Positions 29,896 to 38,606 of a stretch of 64,000 nt of DNA are shown in pieces; position 1 is the first letter of the stretch, and every line of letters begins with the position of its first letter. The notes under the pieces are model-generated. The model was not told where the DNA came from. It saw only the letters and a list, made by a program, of their open reading frames with translations, and did no database searches. A program made the translations under genes and the position numbers. This DNA comes from Celerinatantimonas diazotrophica (lineage in GTDB: Bacteria > Pseudomonadota > Gammaproteobacteria > Enterobacterales > Celerinatantimonadaceae): assembly GCF_004339545.1 (NCBI RefSeq), contig NZ_SMGD01000011.1:186001-250000 (forward strand), written 5' to 3'.

Positions 29896-31008
29896 TTACG
29901 ATTGAGGTTTACTCATAGTCGCGAGCAAATGTTTCAACGCCGGATAGATTTTATTGAGTCTTGCAGGGCTTAGCACACCATCATCATCGCTGATAGTAAT
30001 TTGCGTATTGCCATCATTTCCCCCAATCGTCAGATAATATTTATCTTCCCCAAGTTGTACGGGTTTCACGCCATAGTCTGCAAGCTTACTGCTTGACGGC
30101 TGGTCATAATCAACGGTCATTTTACCGGCCTCAGAGACAAACGCTGTAATTTTAAAGCCCAAAACCGACAATGCTTTTTCTAATGCCCGAATCGTTTCAG
30201 GCACACTCGCTTTAGCAATTAAGGTCGCAACACCTTCATTATTTTGCATCTGCAAATCTATGGATCTCATCGCGACACTCATTGCTTTTGATTGCATAGT
30301 GCGTGCTTTGTGGGTGTGTTGATAATTAGCCACAAAGGCAATAACACGGTTAAGCTCTTTAATCTCAAGGCGATGTTTAATTTGATTCGTCAATTGCTCA
30401 TATTCACGAGGGTCGCGTCGATAATACAGCAGATGTGGTGTCAATGTCACAGATCGACCACTTTGTGAAACGTTCACCTCATAAGTGAATTTGCTCTTGA
30501 AGACAATATCTTTGCTGTCAAAAAAGCCATTATCAATATGACGTTTCTCTGTGAGCATTCCAGAGCTAAATGTCAGAGGATCAGCCTTCTGCTGAACAAG
30601 GTTCCCACCAAAATGTCGAGTGTACGCTCTTAATATGGTGATAAACCATTGCTGTGTCTGAGCTTTCGATTGAGCGGATGAGTGCTCAAACATATAAGCA
30701 GGCTGCTGGTTGTGAACCTGAAGTTCACCCGATACCAGATCAATAATCTGCTCTGGCGGTTGAATATTTACTTTACTACCAACCCACTGAGTATATCGAT
30801 AGTTCGGTTTAAGTGCTGGGATCTCATAATCTCGAGCTATTTGCGGCTTAGGATACGGTGCTGGAACCACCAGAGGAGCCGAAGTTTTGGCATTTAAATA
30901 ATCAAATCCATGTAATGCTCGACCAGGATGACTATTAGAAGAACATGCGGATAACCATACTGATACGCTGCCAACGATCAATAATCGAACTCGAGAAGAA
31001 ACAAACAA
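29896..31008 (-). CDS. bamC: Outer membrane assembly lipoprotein BamC
   Basis: The 370-residue lipoprotein has the lipobox LSACSSN after a short signal, an unstructured linker rich in Pro, and two helix-grip domains. It is a part of the Bam complex that inserts outer membrane proteins. The start is TTG at 31008 with GGAG 10 bases upstream; another TTG nine codons later would still give a normal signal peptide. It is slightly longer than E. coli BamC (344). The dapA gene that normally precedes bamC is missing: only 208 bases separate it from gcvR. Confidence 0.88.
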   Translation of the reverse strand: MFVSSRVRLLIVGSVSVWLSACSSNSHPGRALHGFDYLNAKTSAPLVVPAPYPKPQIARDYEIPALKPNYRYTQWVGSKVNIQPPEQIIDLVSGELQVHNQQPAYMFEHSSAQSKAQTQQWFITILRAYTRHFGGNLVQQKADPLTFSSGMLTEKRHIDNGFFDSKDIVFKSKFTYEVNVSQSGRSVTLTPHLLYYRRDPREYEQLTNQIKHRLEIKELNRVIAFVANYQHTHKARTMQSKAMSVAMRSIDLQMQNNEGVATLIAKASVPETIRALEKALSVLGFKITAFVSEAGKMTVDYDQPSSSKLADYGVKPVQLGEDKYYLTIGGNDGNTQITISDDDGVLSPARLNKIYPALKHLLATMSKPQS

Positions 31009-31216
31009 GGGGCCGACGCTCCAATCAAGAATTTATAATCTGGCCAGTAGTCTACTGACCCAGTGCAATAAACTCAAGGTTTGAACGCTAAAGCTCGAGG
31101 GCTTATCGCGAATAATGACTCTATTCCCAACAGAGTTCACCCTTGTGCAAAGCTGGAAATCCCCTATCGTTACGAGTATGCTCAATTTCATATAAGGGCA
31201 ATAGATTTTTAAATAT

Positions 31217-31738
31217 ATGGAGCATCATTTAGTCGTAACAGCAGTTGGTCGTGATCGACCTAATATTGTCAATCAACTCACTCGCCACGTTAGCGATTGC
31301 GGCTGCAATATTGTTGATAGCCGTCTGGCTTTATATGGTGCGGAATTTACGCTGATTATGTTACTTTCGGGCAACTGGAATGCCATTACCCGTATCGAAA
31401 CAAGTCTCCCACTTAAAAGTCAGGAGTTAGAACTGGTTACGGTGGTAAAACGCACCACAGAACATGAACAACCTAACTATTCAGCACGAGCTCATTTCAA
31501 AATTAAGATTAACGATAGTGCTGGAATTATTCGTCAATTTACTCAATTTATATCTGATCATGGTTTAGCTCTGGTGTCATTACGATCACAGTTAAACCAT
31601 CAGATACTAGAGCTAGAAATGATCGCTTATATTAGTGATGAGCAAACCATTCCCCCCCAAAAAATGCGAGAACAATTTGAAACACTCTGCCATAAACTTT
31701 GCACTGAATCGGCTGAGTTACAAATTTATCCACAGTGA
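31217..31738 (+). CDS. gcvR: Glycine cleavage system transcriptional repressor GcvR
   Basis: The 173-residue protein has two ACT domains: HHLVVTAVGRDRPNIVNQLT at the N-terminus and ARAHFKIKINDSAGIIRQFT from about residue 90. GcvR antagonises GcvA to control the glycine cleavage genes. It is followed 32 bases later by bcp, the gcvR-bcp pairing seen in E. coli. Confidence 0.92.
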   Translation: MEHHLVVTAVGRDRPNIVNQLTRHVSDCGCNIVDSRLALYGAEFTLIMLLSGNWNAITRIETSLPLKSQELELVTVVKRTTEHEQPNYSARAHFKIKINDSAGIIRQFTQFISDHGLALVSLRSQLNHQILELEMIAYISDEQTIPPQKMREQFETLCHKLCTESAELQIYPQ

Positions 31739-31770
31739 GCAGAAAGTCCCAAACCTTAAGGAGTTTGAAT

Positions 31771-32238
31771 ATGACGACGATTAAAGAAGGTGAAAAGGCA
31801 CCAGAATTTACGCTATTAAATCAGGAAAGTAAAAGCGTCAGTTTGGCTGATTTCAAGGGACAAAAAGTATTGGTCTATTTTTATCCCAAAGCCTCCACTC
31901 CAGGGTGCACAACTCAGGCATGCGGTCTTAGAGACAGCAAAGAACAACTGGATGACTTAGGCGTAGTAGTCTTAGGAATTAGCCCTGACAGCCCTAAGCG
32001 CTTAACCAACTTCATCAACAAACAAAATTTAAACTTTACACTGTTAGCTGATGAAGACCACTTTGTCTGTGAACAATATGGCGTATGGCAACTTAAAAAA
32101 TTCATGGGTAAAGAAAATATGGGTGTGGTTCGCACCAGTTTCTTAATCGATGAATCGGGTAAAATCGAACATATATTTGATAAATTCAAAACCAAAGATC
32201 ATCATGAAGTCGTATTAAACTACCTAAACAACAAATAA
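31771..32238 (+). CDS. bcp: Thiol peroxidase Bcp (PrxQ-type peroxiredoxin)
   Basis: The 155-residue peroxiredoxin has the peroxidatic cysteine in STPGCTTQACGLRD and the resolving cysteine five residues later. It reduces hydrogen and organic peroxides with thioredoxin. The start at 31771 has AAGGAG 8 bases upstream; the open frame reaches 12 codons further, into gcvR. Its last 111 bases before the tail (32101-32211) are repeated at 35237-35347, marking the left edge of an inserted segment. Confidence 0.95.
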   Translation: MTTIKEGEKAPEFTLLNQESKSVSLADFKGQKVLVYFYPKASTPGCTTQACGLRDSKEQLDDLGVVVLGISPDSPKRLTNFINKQNLNFTLLADEDHFVCEQYGVWQLKKFMGKENMGVVRTSFLIDESGKIEHIFDKFKTKDHHEVVLNYLNNK

Positions 32239-32841
32239 GCTTCCATGAGCAATTAACTGTTAACTTGGGGACATTCGAGTATCAGATTCACGAAGAGCCG
32301 ATGGCGAATCCCCAAGAAGCTATCAAGCGTATGCTGCTATAAGTGGCATACAAATAACGGATTGGATAGCAGAGCACGTGTCTGCACAAGACAGAGTTGA
32401 GTGAGCGGAAGTTATTTCCGCTCAACAAAACATCATTGTATCAGATATCACTCGGTTGGGTCGCCATAAAGCTATGGAGTGAGTAGGTGCCATTGGCCAA
32501 ATAGCCTCATATGGTGAGCTACATTTAGCATACAGCGTTTATATTGAACCCTCTCGACACCAAGACCTCCAAAACTGAAGTTCTTAGGCAACTAAACGAA
32601 CGTGGTGTATCGATTTCTCGAAGTCGATTCTACACTTGGTTGGAAGCCCGTGGGCTTCATAACAAACAAGCTAAATTTCAGGTGGACATGTTCTCATAGC
32701 AAGCCTAGTTTGCCTTACTTCTCCTTATGGTCGCGTAGTATGCGCCTCGTGAGTTTATGGGGCGCTTACTGCCGCTAATGTAGCAAGCCGTTCGATTTTT
32801 AAATTATTAAACAAACTTCATTTGCATCAGATGAATATTAT
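32239..32841. other. Gene-free left part of the inserted segment with decayed fragments
   Basis: No intact gene was found in these 600 bases. A frame at 32272-32343 reads LGTFEYQIHEEPMANPQEAI before a stop. Another frame at about 32530-32699 is described separately. A hairpin at 32403-32423 (GAGCGGAA and TTCCGCTC around GTTAT) lies between them. The stretch looks like a relic of mobile or regulatory genes, but I could not place the fragments in a family. Confidence 0.5.
32530..32699 (+). pseudogene. Gene fragment with helix-turn-helix-like sequence
   Basis: The frame encodes about 55 residues including LRQLNERGVSISRSRFYTWL and EARGLHNKQAKF, then TAG at about 32697. The spacing of hydrophobic and basic residues resembles a helix-turn-helix such as those of transposases or recombination proteins. 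There is no start codon with a ribosome site and no continuation, so it is most likely a remnant. Family unknown. Confidence 0.4.
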
Positions 32842-33744
32842 CTACGACTTTACTTTCAAAGAAGTTGTAATAACGCAAACGACTATAATGACTCCTCCTA
32901 GCATTTGAATAAAGCTTAGCGACTCTTGTAACCAAATTACTGCAAATAATGCTCCAAATAAAGGTTCGCTTCCCATCAATAGTGATACTCTCGTTGGAGA
33001 CGTTCGTCGAACTGCATAGTTTTGCGCGAAGAAAGCGAATAACGTGCAGAATATGACGAGATACATAATTATAAACCAAAATTCTACCTTATTCGGGATA
33101 TGGATATCTTCTAGAGGTAAGTAGAACCCTGTTATTACTAAAGATGATAGTGCAACTATTAAAGATTGAAGTGCTGTAAGACTTGTTGTCGCTATTTCTC
33201 TGTTTACCACCAGACGTTTTGTTGTCGTGACCATAATTGCACGAAGACATGCTGCGATTAATATGAAATAGTCTCCAGTATTTAAAGAAAATTGTTCTTT
33301 TGTATTCCTTGTAAGCATAAATACGCCAGTGATGCTCGCTATAGCTAGGACATATAACAAGATGGATACATTTCGTTTATTTATGATGACTTCTAATAGT
33401 GCAGTTAAAATAACTGACAAGCTTATTAAAAAAGCGGCATTTGAGGCGGTTGTTTGCGAAACACCAAGAACTTCACAAAAAAATATTGCTGACAAAATAA
33501 CTCCCGTAGGTACAGCAACTCTCCAATCCCTGTTTAATCCCTGTCGAAAGTCATTGATTAATATTGGTAGCATTAATATAAAAGTTAGCGAAAAACGTAT
33601 GGCGATAAATAGAAATACACTAGTGAAGAGTAAAGCTTCTTTCGTGAGGCCATAACTTGTTCCCCAAAAAATAGCCACTAGGAGTAACATAGGTTCTGTT
33701 ATCGATAATCTTGTGGATTTCCTTTGGACTCTGCTCACTTCCAT
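32842..33744 (-). CDS. EamA (DMT) family transporter
   Basis: The 300-residue protein has about ten membrane helices in two EamA repeats (MLLLVAIFWGTSYGLTKEAL opens the first; the second opens near GDYFILIAACLRAIMVTTTK). Such proteins usually export metabolites or amino acids; the substrate is unknown. It has a strong ribosome site (GGAGG, 7 bases before ATG). It is divergent from a LysR gene, a common exporter-regulator pair. Its codons are more AT-rich than those of the flanking housekeeping genes, fitting arrival by transfer. Confidence 0.85.
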   Translation of the reverse strand: MEVSRVQRKSTRLSITEPMLLLVAIFWGTSYGLTKEALLFTSVFLFIAIRFSLTFILMLPILINDFRQGLNRDWRVAVPTGVILSAIFFCEVLGVSQTTASNAAFLISLSVILTALLEVIINKRNVSILLYVLAIASITGVFMLTRNTKEQFSLNTGDYFILIAACLRAIMVTTTKRLVVNREIATTSLTALQSLIVALSSLVITGFYLPLEDIHIPNKVEFWFIIMYLVIFCTLFAFFAQNYAVRRTSPTRVSLLMGSEPLFGALFAVIWLQESLSFIQMLGGVIIVVCVITTSLKVKS

Positions 33745-33873
33745 ACTTATTCCTCCATCAGGGTAAACGCTATAACAAGTACATCTCGGTGAGCTAAATT
33801 ATCGTTAATAGATCGTGTACCGACTCTGCTACAAATTCGGGATCATCAATACTTCTAATTTTTTTGTTCATTG

Positions 33874-33944
33874 TTAGCTAATTCCACTTGTTAATTGACC
33901 GGAAAAGTATCTAAAAGTATTCTCAAATAAACAATTAGCTAATT
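33874..33944. promoter_or_regulatory. Repeated TTAGCTAATT sites between eamA and lysR
   Basis: TTAGCTAATT occurs at 33874-33883 and again inside the perfect 12-bp palindrome AATTAGCTAATT at 33933-33944, 61 bases apart. They lie in the divergent promoter region next to the LysR ribosome site. They are candidate LysR operator half-sites; this is inference. Confidence 0.4.
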
Positions 33945-33964
33945 ATGCAAAGGACTTTTGCGTT

Positions 33965-34885
33965 TTGAACACGAATGAAATTATTTCTCTGCTGCCAGAA
34001 ATGGCAATATTTGTCCATGTAGTAGAATCACAAAGCTTCACTAAAACAGCGACAGAGCTCGGCGTCTCTCCGTCTTCAATCAGTCGCTCAGTGTCGAGAT
34101 TAGAAAGTGCTTTAGAGTTAAAATTGCTTGAGCGCACAACTAGAAACATGCGAGTAACGAACAAAGGGAATGAAATTTATCAGGTTTGTAACAACATAAT
34201 GGCGGCGGCTAACTGTGTATCAAGCATGGCTAAAAGTGATGATTCGAAGGTAAGAGGTCAATTGAGAGTAGCTGCGCCCAAAGCATTATCAAGGCAAATT
34301 TTGACGCCAATAATTCTCGATTTTATGGTTCAATACCCAGAGGTGGAACTGCAACTTAAAGTGACCGATAACTACGTTGATGTTATTCGTGATGATATTG
34401 ATTTATTAGTTCACATTACAGAGCACCCCATAGAGTCTTTGGTTGGAAGAATATTTACTGAATGCAAACTGATAATGTGTGCTACCCCCAAATACCTTGA
34501 TAATCGAGGTGTTCCCCTTCATCCGAATGATTTAAGTAACCACAACTGTTTGTGTTTGGGAGAAGAACCAAAAGATAGATATTGGAAGTTCACACTCAAT
34601 GATCAAATATGCTCAGTGCATGTCCAAGGAACATTACATGTAAATCATAGTGAAATTAGACGAGAGGCAGTTTTGCGCGGGATAGGGATTTCTGTCTTTC
34701 CAGAGTTTTCGATACGTGAATATGTGGAGTCAGGAGAAGTTATAGAACTATTTGATAACTGGCATATTGAGGGTAATTATCAAGGCAAGCTGATAGCTCA
34801 ATATCCTCAATCTAAATATATCCCAGCTCAGTTGAAGAAATTTGTTGAGTTCTTGTCACAACGTATAAATAAAGATAGCAACTAG
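33965..34885 (+). CDS. LysR family transcriptional regulator
   Basis: The 306-residue protein has an N-terminal HTH (FVHVVESQSFTKTATELG, then SPSSISRSVSRLESAL) and a CrgA/DhcR-like effector domain beginning at about residue 93 (RGQLRVAAPKALSRQ). Start is TTG at 33965 with AGGA 10 bases upstream; the next Met is at 34001. It probably controls the divergent EamA exporter. Base composition is AT-rich like its partner. Confidence 0.87.
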   Translation: MNTNEIISLLPEMAIFVHVVESQSFTKTATELGVSPSSISRSVSRLESALELKLLERTTRNMRVTNKGNEIYQVCNNIMAAANCVSSMAKSDDSKVRGQLRVAAPKALSRQILTPIILDFMVQYPEVELQLKVTDNYVDVIRDDIDLLVHITEHPIESLVGRIFTECKLIMCATPKYLDNRGVPLHPNDLSNHNCLCLGEEPKDRYWKFTLNDQICSVHVQGTLHVNHSEIRREAVLRGIGISVFPEFSIREYVESGEVIELFDNWHIEGNYQGKLIAQYPQSKYIPAQLKKFVEFLSQRINKDSN

Positions 34886-35236
34886 CTAAGAATATCAGTA
34901 TTTACCATATTTTAAATAATACTTTTTTCTCTGATTTATGTAGAAACTCTAAGCAACTTCTGTCCACAAATGAGTTACAGGCTCAAAGTTATGCTTGTGA
35001 TCACCGAGCTATTTTGTCGCAATGATAATCAGCTTCATCTTATAACATCGCCTAAACTTTTTATGACAAGTTCGCACTTGGAAAAGCGTCAAAATTAGTC
35101 TAATTTACCAAAAAATATGACAACGGCTGTAATTAGAGTTAAAAAAAAAGGAATTTATTAACCTAACTCACTGTTAAAAATAGATTTTATTAATAATTGT
35201 CAAAATTTATGTCTTAGCATATTTCCAAGAGTGGGC
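34886..35236. other. Gene-free AT-rich right part of the inserted segment
   Basis: These 351 bases contain no convincing reading frame, terminator or RNA gene. The stretch ends where similarity to bcp begins at 35237. Confidence 0.5.
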
Positions 35237-35361
35237 TTCATGGGTAAAGAAAATATAGGTGTGGTTCGAATCAGTTTCTTAATCGATGAATCAGGTAAAA
35301 TCGAACATATATCTAATAAATTCAAAACCAAAGATCATCATGAAGTCATAAATAACAACTA
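35237..35361 (+). pseudogene. Displaced, decaying 3' end of bcp
   Basis: Bases 35237-35347 align without gaps to bcp 32101-32211, with 6 differences in 111. In the bcp frame, four of the six change the residue (for example Met to Ile and Phe-Asp to Ser-Asn), and the tail ends early as EVINNN then TAA. No 5' part is present. Because the terminator and perM follow immediately, this looks like the original end of bcp, pushed 3.1 kb away when a segment bringing a replacement bcp end was inserted. Confidence 0.85.
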
Positions 35362-35393
35362 ATCCAAGTATGTTAAACATACGATTAAGCAAT

Positions 35394-35417
35394 CAGGGCG
35401 TGAGTGAGCACGCCCTG
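35394..35417. terminator. Bidirectional terminator between ancestral bcp end and perM
   Basis: CAGGGCGTG and CACGCCCTG form a perfect 9-bp stem around AGTGAG, followed rightward by CTTGTTATT. It sits 4 bases beyond the leftward perM stop. Confidence 0.8.
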
Positions 35418-35421
35418 CTTG

Positions 35422-36498
35422 TTATTCTAGAAGCTGTTGATCATTATTCCCCGTATCTGACGGCCAAGCATTAAGGACAGCTTTGACCAATGTCGCCAGA
35501 GGAATGGCAAAAAAGACTCCCCAAAATCCCCATAAACCGCCAAACAATATCACGGCAATAATAATTGCTAATGGATGCAAATTAACGGCTTCAGAAAAGA
35601 GCAATGGTACCAGTAAGTTACCATCCAGCCCCTGAACGATCAGATACCCGAGCATCAGATAACCAAAATCAGCAGTGGGTCCCCACTGAAATAGCGCGAC
35701 CATCGTCACCGGGACGGTCACCACAAATGCCCCGATATACGGGATAAGTACGGATACCCCTACCGCAACGCCTAACAGAGCTGAATAGCGCATCCCCATC
35801 ACAAAGAAAACTAAGTAGGTAGCCAGTCCAACAACAATGATCTCAATGACTTTTCCTCGCAAATAATTGGTAATTTGCTGGTGCATCTCATGCCAAACCT
35901 GACCAACCAAAATACGATTTTTAGGTAAAAACCGCGAAGCTGAACGGATCAGGCGGTGTTTATCAGCCAATAAAAAGAACAGCATCAGTGGCACTAAAAT
36001 ACAATAAATAGCGAGTGTTGCTAGACTAATCAGCGAACTGATGGAGGCCTGCACCATTTTTTCACCCATCCCTAAAAAGCGATGCTGAATAGCCTTAGTG
36101 ACCGTATCAACGAAAGCTGGATCAATTAAATCGGGATAACGTTGTGGCAGAGAATCCATAAAAGTTTGAGCTTTGTTAAACATGGTCGGTAGCTCAGTAA
36201 TCAGATTAGCCCCCTGCGTCCAGACCGTCGGTAAAATCCGAACCACAGCCACCACCACTAAAATACCAAAAGCCAATATGACCAGTGATGTGGCCCATCG
36301 TCGACCCAAACCTAATTTTTCTAAACGAATAATTGGCCAATCAAGAAGGTATGCAAGGATCACGGCAACTAACAATGGGGCTAACAAGTGTCCCATAAAA
36401 TAGAGTACTAAAAATCCCACAACCAATATAAATACCAGCGCTACGGCTTCCGGATCCGAGAATTTACGCTGATACCAACCTTTAAAAAGGCTAAACAT
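35422..36498 (-). CDS. perM: AI-2E family transporter (PerM-like)
   Basis: The 358-residue inner-membrane protein has about eight helices. It has the family pattern of three N-terminal helices, a soluble loop (about residues 90-150) and GVAVGVSVLIPYIGAFVVTVP near the fifth helix. Members export small molecules (TqsA with AI-2) or sodium; the substrate of the PerM group is unclear. Its place beside bepA-arsC-hda matches E. coli perM (yfgO). Confidence 0.88.
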   Translation of the reverse strand: MFSLFKGWYQRKFSDPEAVALVFILVVGFLVLYFMGHLLAPLLVAVILAYLLDWPIIRLEKLGLGRRWATSLVILAFGILVVVAVVRILPTVWTQGANLITELPTMFNKAQTFMDSLPQRYPDLIDPAFVDTVTKAIQHRFLGMGEKMVQASISSLISLATLAIYCILVPLMLFFLLADKHRLIRSASRFLPKNRILVGQVWHEMHQQITNYLRGKVIEIIVVGLATYLVFFVMGMRYSALLGVAVGVSVLIPYIGAFVVTVPVTMVALFQWGPTADFGYLMLGYLIVQGLDGNLLVPLLFSEAVNLHPLAIIIAVILFGGLWGFWGVFFAIPLATLVKAVLNAWPSDTGNNDQQLLE

Positions 36499-36587
36499 AG
36501 GCAGTTGATAACCCTTTCAACAAAAGTAGAAGGCGTAGACTACCATAGCTTGACCTTCATCGCTGTATGAATTTATACCATCACTAT

Positions 36588-36856
36588 CTAGGGACTGTTG
36601 ACCTTTCGTGATTAGTTTTGCAGAAATCTGAGAGGGATTTAGGCAAGGCAAACGTTGTGCCGTGTCGTTATTCTCCACAAAGAACGTTTAACGCTGGATA
36701 AATTCCTCTCAGATACTGCCCTTGGGGTTCATTTAAACGCATCCTGAACTTTGTTGCCCCCTGCTTGCTTCACTCATTAAGCGACGCAGGGTGCGCCGCG
36801 TTCAAAATGCGTTTAATTTGAATAAAATTCAACCACCAAAGGTCAACAGTCCCTAG
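36588..36856. mobile_element. 269-bp MITE-like element with 19-bp perfect terminal inverted repeats
   Basis: The ends are CTAGGGACTGTTGACCTTT (36588-36606) and its exact reverse complement (36838-36856). Inside, AAACGCAT...GAAC and GTTC...ATGCGTTT form a second inverted pair around a CCCTGC/GCAGGG stem. It has no coding capacity. The outer CTAG could be a 4-bp target duplication, as known for IS5-type elements; because CTAG is its own reverse complement this cannot be decided from one copy. It lies between perM and bepA and does not break a gene. Confidence 0.85.
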
Positions 36857-37167
36857 TAAATTGGATATTTTAACCAATCATTTAATTGTATTAGAATATC
36901 TGAAAATTTTTGCTCATTGATTTCTTTTATAGCAAAAAATACAGGCCACACGCTGATTTTGAGCAATAAATATTTTCTCCGGCCTAACCGGATGGCACGG
37001 CTGGCTTGTGATACTATCAGTGAGATAGCTCGAGACGCTTGAATGGCAGTGTCCGGCTGAGACTAATTTCGTTATGATTAAGCAATTGATATTATGAATT
37101 AAGGTGAATAAAGATCGTCACAACATTTTATCGTGAGCATGCTCGAGGTTTAGCCAGAGAGCTATTC

Positions 37168-38592
37168 TTGGGATTATTGGTGTTCATCATTTCGCTGCAA
37201 AGCTGGGCAGACAGCACATCGCTGCCAGAGATTGGCATTGTTGGTTCCCAGGCACTTTCCATTGCTCAAGAAAAGCAATACGGTGACGCCTACATGCGGG
37301 CTATGCGCGCCAGTACACAGATTGTACAAGACCCTCTGCTTGAAAACTATATCAACCAACTAGGGCATCGCTTGGTAGCCCATGCCGATAACGTCCTTCT
37401 GCCTTTTCATTTCTTTTTAGTCAATGACAGTAGTATTAATGCAGCCGCTTTTTTAGGTGGTTATGTTAAGGTCAATACCGGAACAGTGGTAATGGCCCAA
37501 ACTCAAAGTCAGCTGGCATCGGTTATGGCTCACGAAATTAGCCATGTAACACAACGTCACATTGCCCGAAGCTTAGAAAAATCAGCTGCCGCCAGCCACT
37601 TAACCCTAGCTGGATTACTCGGCTCATTTATTGTCGCAATTGCCAATCCAATGGCGGGGATTGCAGCCATGCAAACCACCATGGCAGCCAGCATTCAGCA
37701 TCAGATTAATTATACCCGCCAGAACGAATATGAAGCCGATCATATCGGAATGCAGGTCTTACATCGTAGTGGTTTCAACCCACATGCGATGGTCGATTTC
37801 TTTAGCTTGCTTGCATCCAAGTATCGCTATTCCAGCAAGCCGCCTGCTTGGCTTGTTGATCATCCTTTAACCTCACAGCGTATTGCCGATGCTCAGTCAA
37901 GAGCAAGTCAATATCCAAATAAGTACATTGCGCCAAGTCTCGATTTTCAGATGGCAAAGGCTCGTATACAGGTTCGTTTTGATGATCTAGACCCGGATCA
38001 GGCATACAGCTTGTTTCATAACCAGCTAGAAAATCATAATTATAGACTCAAGGATGCAGCTTTATACGGGCTCACTTTGGCATTGTTTGCCCAGAAAAGA
38101 TACGAAAAAGCACACGAACTGATTGAAAAATTGGCTAAAAAGCATCCGCAAAGTATGTATATACTCGATACCCAATCTGATATCGATATTGCAATGAAAA
38201 AAACAGCTAAAGCGGTAAAACGATTGCAGAATGCCTATCAACGTTATCCAGATAATCGTATTGTGATTATCAACCTGGCTGCTGCCTATATGGCGAATAA
38301 ACAGGATGCTAAAGCATCACAACTGTTGGATCGCTATTTAAGAGAACATCAAAATGATCTGTTGGGATGGCAAACACTCATTGAAGCCTATCAACACCAG
38401 CATTTAACAGCCAAAATGCAGCAAGCCCGTGGGGAATATTTTGCCCTGCGAGGCCAGTACACTCAGGGAATTAATGAGTTGAGAAATGCGCTGAGAACGA
38501 CCTCTAATCCTTTAGCTAAAGCGCGGATAAAAGCCCGAATAAAAGAGTTTAAAGCCAGTCAAAAACAACTTGAACAGTTACAACATTTGTAA
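37168..38592 (+). CDS. bepA: Periplasmic metalloprotease/chaperone BepA
   Basis: The protein is at least 474 residues. The M48 protease domain has the zinc site HEISH followed by the third ligand in NEYEADHIGMQ, and a C-terminal TPR region from about residue 260. BepA helps LptD assembly and degrades stalled outer membrane proteins. With the TTG start at 37168 the signal peptide lacks a basic N-region. The frame is open back to 37108, where AAGGTG precedes ATA (37108) and ATC (37114) and the extension adds Arg and Lys residues. A non-AUG start upstream is therefore possible. Confidence 0.9.
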   Translation: MGLLVFIISLQSWADSTSLPEIGIVGSQALSIAQEKQYGDAYMRAMRASTQIVQDPLLENYINQLGHRLVAHADNVLLPFHFFLVNDSSINAAAFLGGYVKVNTGTVVMAQTQSQLASVMAHEISHVTQRHIARSLEKSAAASHLTLAGLLGSFIVAIANPMAGIAAMQTTMAASIQHQINYTRQNEYEADHIGMQVLHRSGFNPHAMVDFFSLLASKYRYSSKPPAWLVDHPLTSQRIADAQSRASQYPNKYIAPSLDFQMAKARIQVRFDDLDPDQAYSLFHNQLENHNYRLKDAALYGLTLALFAQKRYEKAHELIEKLAKKHPQSMYILDTQSDIDIAMKKTAKAVKRLQNAYQRYPDNRIVIINLAAAYMANKQDAKASQLLDRYLREHQNDLLGWQTLIEAYQHQHLTAKMQQARGEYFALRGQYTQGINELRNALRTTSNPLAKARIKARIKEFKASQKQLEQLQHL

Positions 38593-38606
38593 TCAAAGGT
38601 GAACCC

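Noticed and set aside
33329-33655. 108-codon rightward open frame opposite the EamA gene
   Set aside because: It is antisense to a well-supported membrane protein and has no ribosome site or recognisable product.
35237-35361. Small independent gene encoding a peroxiredoxin C-terminus
   Set aside because: No start codon context, active site or 5' part; it is a remnant of bcp.
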